Source of the DNA: Lachnospiraceae bacterium UBA2864
Lineage (GTDB): Bacteria > Bacillota > Clostridia > Lachnospirales > Lachnospiraceae
Direction: 5' to 3'
DNA: 17,832 nucleotides
Assembly: GCA_002350525.1 (NCBI GenBank)
Contig: DEFA01000031.1
Location: forward strand, 23,234 to 41,065
The notes beneath the pieces are model-generated. The model saw only the letters and a list, made by a program, of their open reading frames with translations. It was not told where the DNA came from and searched no databases. Positions 11,931 through 17,832 of the stretch are shown one piece after another (the stretch's first letter is position 1; the number at the start of each line of letters is the position of its first letter). Both the position numbers and the translations under genes were made by a program.

Positions 11931-14900
11931 TTAATCGTCCAAGTCATCTTCAATCAGGTTTACAGATACGAGTGTTGATACACCTTTCTCCTGCATAGTT
12001 ATACCATACAGTCTGTTTGCAGCTTCCATAGTACCCTTTCTATGTGTAATAACGATAAACTGTGTATGCTTTGTCAGTCTGTCGAGATAATGTGCGAAAT
12101 GTCCTACATTCGCATCATCAAGCGCAGCCTCGATCTCATCGAGAATACAGAACGGTGACGGCTTAAGACTCTGAATAGCAAAGAGAAGTGATATGGCTGT
12201 AAGACTCTTCTCTCCACCGGAGAGCTGCATCATATTCTGGAGCTTCTTTCCCGGCGGCTGAGCGTTGATTATAACACCCGATTCAAGAATATTTTCCTCA
12301 TCCACAAGTGTAAGGGAAGCCTTACCGCCTCCGAAGAGTTCCTTAAAAACTTTTGCAAACATGTTCTGAATATCCTGAAACTTCTCAGCAAAAGTTTCTT
12401 TCATGGCTTTATCCAGATCGGCGATTATTCCCTTAAGGTTATCCTCCGCCTGAAGGATATCATCCCTCTGTCCCTTAAGGAATAAATATCTTTCGGAAAC
12501 ATCTTTGTATTCTTCGATGGCATTAACATTAACATCACCGAGTGATTTAATCTTCTGCTTTACCGTGTTAATATCTTTCTTAAGAGAAGCAGCATTTCCG
12601 AGTTCCTCATCTCTTTGTTCCTCGGCAGTACTGTATGTCATCTGATATTCTTCCCACATATAGTTTGTAAGATTATCTTTATCGGTATCCAGCTTCTCAA
12701 GATTCATCTTAAGAGTATATTCCGACTTTTCAAGACCTGAAAGCTGGGTTGTGAGTCCGTCACGTTTTTCAAAGAACTGTTTATGATTCTTATTTATCTC
12801 TTCTCTGTTTTTATTTAACTCATCAAGTTTACCCTGAAGTTTTTCCATCTCAGCGGTATTGTCCGCTTTACCCTTCTTCAGGAATTCATAATCCTCTTCG
12901 AGTTTCTCAACATTTTCGGACTGATCAAGGAGACGCTCATGACAGTTTTCAAGCTCATCCTCAACTCTCGACTTATCAAGTCCGAGTCTTATAAGATCAC
13001 TCTCGATATAACCCTCACTCTGTTTTACGGAGTTAACTTCGATCGTAGCAGCCTGAACATCGGCCTCTCGCGCATTTCTCTCATCTCTTTTTTCTGCAAG
13101 ATCTTTTTCAAGTTTTTCTATAAGAGTATTTCTTTCTCCGATAGCTTTCTCAGCCTGCTTTCCTGTATCGAAAAGTTCGGCCTTATTACCCTCAATCTGC
13201 TTTATCTGAGTCTGAAGCTCCTGATTCTCGGTATTTATAGCTGCAAAATCAGCTTCTATTGAATTTATCTTATCCTCAAGTCCGGAAAGTCTGATTGCTA
13301 CAGAGTTCTGATCTATTGAAAGTCTCTGAATCTGTCTTGTAAGATTATCTCTCTGCTCCTTAAGAGAATCTCTCTTCATCTTAAGATTTGCCTCTTCCTC
13401 ACGGGCTTTTCTTAAGGAGTTATTCTTCTCTCCGATTTCCTGAGTTATCTCATCCAGCTCTCTTTTTCTACCGAGCAGGTTACTGGAGTTTCTGAAAGCA
13501 CCACCTGTCATGGCTCCTCCGGGATTTATAAGTTCTCCCGTCGGAGTAACCAGCCTGAGCGTCTGATGGTACTTCTTTGCGATCAAAATCGCATTATCTA
13601 TGTTATCTACAACGATACTTCTTCCCAGAAGACTTTCTATGATACCGCTGTACTTCTTATCTGTCTTAACAAGCTGTGAAGCAACTCCGATTACGCCTTT
13701 TTCTCTAAGCGCATCAGGATCCACGCTTCCTCTTTTCTGAACGGTAGTAATAGGGAGAAATGTAGCCCTTCCGAGTTTATTCGTTCTGAGATATGCGATC
13801 ATATCTCTTGCCGTCTGTTCATCTTCGGTTACGATATTCTGAATGCTCGCACCGAGAGCTGTCTCGATTGCTGTCTCATATTCTTCATCAACTTTGATGA
13901 TATCCGCAACAACTCCGACAATTCCCTTACTGCTGGATTTTTTCTCCATAACTTTACGGATACTTACGCCATAGCCTTCATAGCGTTCGGTAAGATTTCG
14001 AAGACTTTCATGTCTCGACTGAAGGCTTATTACCTGCTGAGTATATTTGGATATCTCATTCTTTACCTCATTGCTTCTTTCCGTAGATGCTCTGAGTTCG
14101 GCTTCTGCTTTTTCAAGGTCTCTGTTACTTTTCGCCATGCTTTCTTCGATGGAATTCTTCTCCGTTTCAAGAGTTTCCTTTTCCGATAAAGCTTTTTCCT
14201 CTTCACTTTTATCAGCAAGATACTTACTTCTGAGTTCAGTCTTTCTGAGCTCGATATTTTCAAGCATTGTATCATATCTTGCAATCTTTTCTTTGAGACT
14301 TCCGCCTTCATTCATGAAGTCGATGATATCGGCTTTTGCAGTATTGATAGAGTTTTCGAGAGTAACTTCCTCTCTAAGTACTTTATCTCTTAATTCCTCG
14401 GCCTGCTTCAAAAGCTTATTCTTCTCGGCCAGTTCATTTACTATTCCGTCCTTCTTCTTTTGGACATTTTCTATTTCACCTTCAAGACGGACTACTTCAG
14501 CCTTATATCTTTCTATCTGCGCATTAATTTCCGTACTGCTCTTTTGTTCGGATGATATTTTTTCCTTTATAACGAGCATCTGACCATCAGCACGCTCATT
14601 TTCAAGCTTTCTGTCATTTAAGAGGTTTCTGTACTTTTCGAGTTCTTCTTCGAGGGCAGAAAGCTCTTCCTCAAGTTTATCATACTCCTGCTTTGTAAAT
14701 TCAAACTCTTCCCTCACTCTCTCGATATCGGCCTGAGTGATGGAAAGCTTCTCCGCATTCTCATCGATCTTCTCGGTTATCTTATCAACCTCAAAGAGGA
14801 AGGAATTGATCTCGAGTTTCTTAAGTTCTTCCTTAAACTGAAGATATTCCTTAGCTTTTTCAGACTGTATTCTGAGAGGCTCGACTCTTTCTTCGAGTCC

Positions 14901-15488
14901 CGACAGTATATCATTGACACGATTAAGGTTTACATGCTCAGCTTCAAGATTCTTTTCGGTAATCTCTTTGTTCTTCTTATACTTTACGATACCCGCAGCT
15001 TCATCAAAAAGCGCACGTCTGTCTTCAGGCTTATCAGAAAGGATTCTTTCAATCTGACCCTGTCCGATGATCGAATATCCTTCTTTACCGATACCTGTAT
15101 CAAAAAACAGTCTGGTTACATCTTTAAGACGGCTTGTATTTCCGTTGATGAGGTACTCCGATTCACCCGATCTGTAAACACGTCTGGCAACCGTAACCTC
15201 GCTGTAATCAATCGGAAGGCTTCTGTCTGTATTATCAAGTGTTATGGCAACATATGCGGCTCCCTGAGGCTTTCTGAGCTCCGTACCCGAGAAGATGACA
15301 TCTTCCATGTTGGCACCACGAAGTTTCTTTGCACTCTGTTCACCGAGAACCCATCGCACCGCATCTGCTACATTACTCTTTCCGGAACCGTTAGGTCCTA
15401 CAATTCCCGTTATTCCTTCTTCAAACTTAAAATCTATCTTATTTGCAAAAGATTTAAATCCGTTAACTTCAATACTCTTTAAATACAT
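11931..15488 (-). CDS. smc: Chromosome segregation protein SMC
   Basis: Full-length SMC of 1185 residues, the ATPase core of the SMC-ScpAB condensin that folds and separates sister chromosomes. The Walker A GPNGSGKSN is at 31-39, with the Q-loop VLGEQSAKKL soon after. Long coiled coils (about 170-510 and 680-1010) flank a hinge around 520-670 containing 'GIVGVVADIIKV' and the Gly-rich 'NPGGAMTGG'. The ABC signature LSGGEKS begins at 1089 and Walker B FCILDE ends at 1118. Length is normal. The ATG at 15488 follows the rnc stop by 2 bp; the GGGAG ahead lies inside the rnc 3' end, implying coupling. No frameshift is seen over the whole 3.5 kb. Confidence 0.98.
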   Translation of the reverse strand: MYLKSIEVNGFKSFANKIDFKFEEGITGIVGPNGSGKSNVADAVRWVLGEQSAKKLRGANMEDVIFSGTELRKPQGAAYVAITLDNTDRSLPIDYSEVTVARRVYRSGESEYLINGNTSRLKDVTRLFFDTGIGKEGYSIIGQGQIERILSDKPEDRRALFDEAAGIVKYKKNKEITEKNLEAEHVNLNRVNDILSGLEERVEPLRIQSEKAKEYLQFKEELKKLEINSFLFEVDKITEKIDENAEKLSITQADIERVREEFEFTKQEYDKLEEELSALEEELEKYRNLLNDRKLENERADGQMLVIKEKISSEQKSSTEINAQIERYKAEVVRLEGEIENVQKKKDGIVNELAEKNKLLKQAEELRDKVLREEVTLENSINTAKADIIDFMNEGGSLKEKIARYDTMLENIELRKTELRSKYLADKSEEEKALSEKETLETEKNSIEESMAKSNRDLEKAEAELRASTERSNEVKNEISKYTQQVISLQSRHESLRNLTERYEGYGVSIRKVMEKKSSSKGIVGVVADIIKVDEEYETAIETALGASIQNIVTEDEQTARDMIAYLRTNKLGRATFLPITTVQKRGSVDPDALREKGVIGVASQLVKTDKKYSGIIESLLGRSIVVDNIDNAILIAKKYHQTLRLVTPTGELINPGGAMTGGAFRNSSNLLGRKRELDEITQEIGEKNNSLRKAREEEANLKMKRDSLKEQRDNLTRQIQRLSIDQNSVAIRLSGLEDKINSIEADFAAINTENQELQTQIKQIEGNKAELFDTGKQAEKAIGERNTLIEKLEKDLAEKRDERNAREADVQAATIEVNSVKQSEGYIESDLIRLGLDKSRVEDELENCHERLLDQSENVEKLEEDYEFLKKGKADNTAEMEKLQGKLDELNKNREEINKNHKQFFEKRDGLTTQLSGLEKSEYTLKMNLEKLDTDKDNLTNYMWEEYQMTYSTAEEQRDEELGNAASLKKDINTVKQKIKSLGDVNVNAIEEYKDVSERYLFLKGQRDDILQAEDNLKGIIADLDKAMKETFAEKFQDIQNMFAKVFKELFGGGKASLTLVDEENILESGVIINAQPPGKKLQNMMQLSGGEKSLTAISLLFAIQSLKPSPFCILDEIEAALDDANVGHFAHYLDRLTKHTQFIVITHRKGTMEAANRLYGITMQEKGVSTLVSVNLIEDDLDD

Positions 15489-15490
15489 TT

Positions 15491-16177
15491 TTATGATTCT
15501 CCCAGCTGAGTGAGTGTTCTGTGAGCAGCTATCTGCTCAGCAAGCTTTTTGGAACCTGCCTCACCTCTTCCATATTCTTTGTCATCGATATAACAGGCCG
15601 CATAATAAGTCTTATTATGAGCAGGTCCTGTTTCTCTGATGATCTTATAGGAAGCACGATGTCCCTGCGCCTGTACAAACTCCTGCAGAGATGTCTTGGC
15701 ATCAAAAAATGCAGACTCACGTACCACATCGGAATCAGACAACAAATGTCTCTTTACGTATCTTGTCGCCGAATTTAGTCCGCCGTCCAGATATATCGCA
15801 CCGAGTATGGATTCAAAGATATCGCAGAGTATGGAACTTCTGTTCATACCGCCCGAATTCTTTTCACCCTGTCCGAGACATATATGTTCTCCGAGACCGA
15901 GGAGTTTGACTATCTGAGATAGTGTATATTCACATACCAGACTGGCTCTAAGTTTTGTAAGTTCACCCTCGCTCTTCTCCGGATACTTCTTAAAAAGCTC
16001 TTTACTTACTATAAATTCAAGGATCGCATCACCGAGGAACTCATATCTTTCGTACGATACTCTCTCAATCTGACATTCATGTATATAAGAACGATGTGTA
16101 AGTGCGATATCAAGATGTGATCTGTCCTTAAATTTATATCCTATTATCTCTTCTATTTCATCATACTTAATCGCCAT
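15491..16177 (-). CDS. rnc: Ribonuclease III
   Basis: RNase III, 228 residues, cuts double-stranded RNA in rRNA precursors and mRNAs. The catalytic signature is YERYEFLGD at 42-50 (E43, E46, D50), and the second acidic pair is D119 and E122 in 'CDIFESILGAIYLDGG'; these equate to E38, E41, D45, D114 and E117 of E. coli. Residues 155-225 are a double-stranded RNA-binding domain. The ATG at 16177 has AGGAG 7 nt upstream; 5 more codons are open but begin inside that site. The gene overlaps the end of plsX by 11 bp. The acpP gene usually found between plsX and rnc is missing here. Confidence 0.97.
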   Translation of the reverse strand: MAIKYDEIEEIIGYKFKDRSHLDIALTHRSYIHECQIERVSYERYEFLGDAILEFIVSKELFKKYPEKSEGELTKLRASLVCEYTLSQIVKLLGLGEHICLGQGEKNSGGMNRSSILCDIFESILGAIYLDGGLNSATRYVKRHLLSDSDVVRESAFFDAKTSLQEFVQAQGHRASYKIIRETGPAHNKTYYAACYIDDKEYGRGEAGSKKLAEQIAAHRTLTQLGES

Positions 16178-17186
16178 TGGTACTCTCCTCAAAGCCTCTT
16201 ACAATCTTGCCGCTTACATCATTTTCAACAAATGTACGGCACTGTTCTATGGCTGATATAACTTCTTCTTCTTTGGAATTACCGTGGATTTTTACAACAA
16301 GACCCTTAAGTCCGAGCAGTGGTGCGCCGCCCTTATTGGAAGCACTGAACTTTGTTTTCATACCTTTCAGCGAATCCTTGATCAGAAGGCCACCGATCTT
16401 TCCTTTTGCGGAAGACATTATCGCTTCCTTAAGTTCTCCAAGCATCATCTTTGCAAGGCCTTCATAGAGCTTAATGATCACATTTCCGACAAATGCCTCG
16501 GTAAGAATAACATCAGCTTCACCGTACGGGATCTGTCTTGCCTCAATACTTCCTGTAAAATTTATATCTTTACATGCTTTTAGAAGCGGGTAAGTCTCTT
16601 TTACAAGCGCATTTCCCTTTTCTTCTTCCATACCTATATTCACTATGGCAACTCTGGGATTCTTAACCCCCATTACGCTTTCCATATATATAGAACCCAT
16701 CCTGGCAAATTGCACCAGAACTTCGGGTTTTGCATCAACATTCGCTCCACAGTCTATAAGAAGCGACGGCTCCTTTGTCGTTGGAATAAGCGGCGCAAGA
16801 GGAGCTCTTTTTACACCTTTGGCACGTCCTACTATAAACTGTCCTCCCGCAAGTATTGCACCGGAACTTCCTGCGGATATAAGAGCCTCAGCCTTACCCT
16901 CTTTAAGAAGATTCATACCTACAACAAGAGATGAATCTTTCTTCTTACGGACCGCTTCAACAGGAGCTTCGTGAAGTGATATTTCTTCGGTAGCATTTAC
17001 AACTTCGAGCCTTGACCTGTCATACTCTTCTTCGCTCAGAAGTTTCTCCAGTTCATCTTCATTTCCGGTCAGAATGATCTTTACATTCCGACTGTTTTTA
17101 AGCCCCTTTACGGCACCTTTAACGCATACAGCGGCACCGTTATCACCTCCGATAGTATCAATGACTATCCTAACACTATCACCCAT
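16167..17186 (-). CDS. plsX: Phosphate acyltransferase PlsX
   Basis: PlsX, 339 residues, converts acyl-ACP and phosphate to acyl-phosphate, which PlsY then transfers to glycerol-3-phosphate to begin phospholipid synthesis. Family features include 'VIDTIGGDNG' at the N-terminus (usual form DxMGGD), 'LISAGSSGAILAGG', 'LIDCGANVDAKPE' and 'TEAFVGNVIIKLYEG'. The ATG at 17186 is chosen because GAGGG is 6 nt upstream; a TTG at 17204 would itself contain the ribosome site. Its promoter and a small hairpin lie upstream. The 3' end overlaps rnc, making plsX-rnc-smc-ftsY look like one transcription unit. Confidence 0.97.
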   Translation of the reverse strand: MGDSVRIVIDTIGGDNGAAVCVKGAVKGLKNSRNVKIILTGNEDELEKLLSEEEYDRSRLEVVNATEEISLHEAPVEAVRKKKDSSLVVGMNLLKEGKAEALISAGSSGAILAGGQFIVGRAKGVKRAPLAPLIPTTKEPSLLIDCGANVDAKPEVLVQFARMGSIYMESVMGVKNPRVAIVNIGMEEEKGNALVKETYPLLKACKDINFTGSIEARQIPYGEADVILTEAFVGNVIIKLYEGLAKMMLGELKEAIMSSAKGKIGGLLIKDSLKGMKTKFSASNKGGAPLLGLKGLVVKIHGNSKEEEVISAIEQCRTFVENDVSGKIVRGFEESTNGD

Positions 17187-17212
17187 ATATATCCCTCTCT
17201 GCAATTTGCATC

Positions 17213-17238
17213 ACAAAAGAAGCCGAGCAATCGGCCTA
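17213..17238 (-). promoter_or_regulatory. Attenuator-like hairpin at the 5' end of the plsX transcript
   Basis: A few bases after the predicted transcription start, the RNA can form AGGCCGA / TCGGCTT (5 strong pairs plus one G-U and one A-U) with loop TTGC, followed by TCTTTTG. This resembles a weak terminator placed between promoter and gene. It could attenuate transcription or simply protect the 5' end. Confidence 0.4.
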
Positions 17239-17246
17239 ACTTAGAT

Positions 17247-17275
17247 ATTTTATCTTATAATGGAATTTAAATCAA
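17247..17275 (-). promoter_or_regulatory. plsX promoter
   Basis: TTGATT (17270-17275), 17 bp, TAAAAT (17247-17252) form a good sigma-A type promoter just downstream of the rpmF terminator, in an AT-rich tract. The expected start is near 17241, leaving about 55 nt of leader. No FapR-like palindrome is evident around it. Confidence 0.75.
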
Positions 17276-17300
17276 GTTTAGAGATTTATTCCTAAAACAG

Positions 17301-17323
17301 AAAAAACTCCGCCGAAGCGGAGT
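17301..17323 (-). terminator. Rho-independent terminator after rpmF
   Basis: Stem ACTCCGC / GCGGAGT with a TTCG tetraloop, followed by six Ts, located 10 bp past the rpmF stop. It is a textbook terminator separating rpmF from plsX. Confidence 0.93.
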
Positions 17324-17333
17324 CTTCTATAAA

Positions 17334-17516
17334 TTAATCAACAGCAACGATTTCCTTCTGGTTGTATGAACCACAGTTCTTGCAAACTCTGTGTGGTACC
17401 ATAAGCTCGCCGCACTTGCTGCACTTTACAAGAGCTGGTGCAGTCATCTTGAAGTTTGCTGCTCTTCTCTTATTTCTTCTAGCTTTTGAGATTTTTCCCT
17501 TAGGACAGATTGACAT
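17334..17516 (-). CDS. rpmF: 50S ribosomal protein L32
   Basis: L32, 60 residues, a zinc-ribbon protein of the large subunit. The N-terminus MSICPKGKISKARRNKRRA matches the Lachnospiraceae variant of the usual 'AVPKRKTSKxRRDxRR' start. Four cysteines C32, C35, C45 and C48 (CSKC and CKNC) form the zinc site. The frame extends 22 codons upstream, but GGAGG lies 10 nt before the ATG at 17516 and the extra residues match no L32. It has its own strong promoter and terminator, so it can be made apart from plsX, although rpmF-plsX adjacency is widely conserved. Confidence 0.96.
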   Translation of the reverse strand: MSICPKGKISKARRNKRRAANFKMTAPALVKCSKCGELMVPHRVCKNCGSYNQKEIVAVD

Positions 17517-17553
17517 ACGAATTACACCTCCTTCTCGAAAACCAACTTTTGCT

Positions 17554-17582
17554 ATTATATTAAAGCATATAATAAAAGTCAA
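17554..17582 (-). promoter_or_regulatory. Strong rpmF promoter
   Basis: TTGACT (17577-17582), 17-bp spacer, and a perfect TATAAT (17554-17559). It is the best promoter match in the window, as expected for a ribosomal protein gene. It lies in the 121-bp gap after ackA, which holds no other gene. Confidence 0.9.
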
Positions 17583-17637
17583 TAGAAATTTTAAAATTTT
17601 TTAAAGATATTATAAATCAGTATACTTTTGATACCTG

Positions 17638-17832
17638 TTATGCCAGAAGTGCTGCTGTATCTCTTGCGATAGCAAGCTCTTCGTTAGTAGGTATAACATA
17701 TGCCTTAACTGTTGAATCTGCAGTACTGATCATAGCTTCCTTACCGTGAGTAGCTGTATTGGTCTCTTCATCAAGATGAAGCCCGATATAGTTGAAATGC
17801 TTAAGGATCGAAGCTCTTACCTTAGCATCATT
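17638..17832 (-). CDS. ackA: Acetate kinase, C-terminal part (runs off the window)
   Basis: The last 64 codons of acetate kinase, which makes ATP and acetate from acetyl phosphate in fermentation. The family's end is unmistakable: 'GKEAMISTADSTVKAYVIPTNEELAIARDTAALLA' with the conserved PTNEELAIARDT. The 5' part lies beyond the right edge. No clear terminator follows; the AT-rich gap goes directly into the rpmF promoter. In many Clostridia a DUF177 (YceD) gene stands between ackA and rpmF, but here there is none. Confidence 0.95.
   Translation of the reverse strand, partial: NDAKVRASILKHFNYIGLHLDEETNTATHGKEAMISTADSTVKAYVIPTNEELAIARDTAALLA

Noticed and set aside
14063..14311. Second minus-strand frame of 82 codons inside smc
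   Set aside because: It is a shadow frame of the Lys/Glu-rich coiled coil; the smc frame is intact from end to end, so this is not a frameshift remnant.
17187..17300. FapR operator in the plsX promoter
   Set aside because: I looked for a TTAGTACC...-type palindrome over the promoter and saw none; TCTAAGTTAG is a poor match.
1..17832. Mobile elements, CRISPR arrays, tRNA or rRNA genes, phage or defence genes
   Set aside because: None seen on either strand. Gene content and order are typical core chromosome, and no transposase, integrase, spaced direct repeats or cloverleaf sequence was recognised.

Overview
The window reads as a stretch of conserved chromosome from a low-to-moderate-GC member of the Clostridia, most likely a Lachnospiraceae relative (Butyrivibrio/Pseudobutyrivibrio-like). 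That placement is inferred from gene order, the Firmicutes-type L27 with its cleavable N-terminus next to prp, the 'MSICPKG' form of L32, and strong AGGAGG ribosome binding sites. It is not proven from this sequence. Every gene I support lies on the minus strand, so transcription runs from high to low coordinates. The window opens inside one gene (ackA, at the right edge) and closes inside another (rsfS, at the left edge).

Right part (17832 to about 10900): the 3' end of ackA; rpmF with its own near-consensus promoter and terminator; then a plsX promoter driving plsX-rnc-smc-ftsY. These genes are packed tightly: plsX and rnc overlap by 11 bp, rnc and smc are 2 bp apart, and smc and ftsY are 41 bp apart. 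The acpP gene that usually separates plsX from rnc is not here. Neither is the yceD/DUF177 gene that often precedes rpmF.

Middle part (10850 to 6826): ilvA (threonine ammonia-lyase with a C-terminal ACT-like domain) followed by a YycJ-like metallo-beta-lactamase-fold hydrolase and a terminator. Next come an ACT-domain protein (UPF0237) and a UPF0210 (DUF711, 'PFL-like') protein, a pair often found together. A small cluster of tandem and palindromic repeats lies between these last two.

Left part (6756 to 1): a short RNase E/G-family protein, an unrecognised four-helix membrane protein, then the rplU-prp-rpmA operon (L21, the L27-processing protease, L27) with an embedded promoter, a leader and a terminator. 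After that comes obgE-yhbY-nadD-yqeK-rsfS, a ribosome-assembly and NAD-synthesis string. All these functions are household: ribosome maturation, RNA processing, chromosome condensation, protein targeting, phospholipid synthesis and amino-acid breakdown.

I found no mobile element, CRISPR array, tRNA, rRNA or phage gene, and no gene-free stretch above 300 bp. The items most worth a second look are the unknown membrane protein between rng and rplU, the RNase G that lacks its zinc-link C-terminus, the lysine-rich nine-residue repeats at the end of YhbY, the intergenic repeat cluster at 8221-8334 with possible relatives elsewhere, and small RNA-structure signals in front of rsfS and plsX. I saw no clear undescribed multi-gene system.
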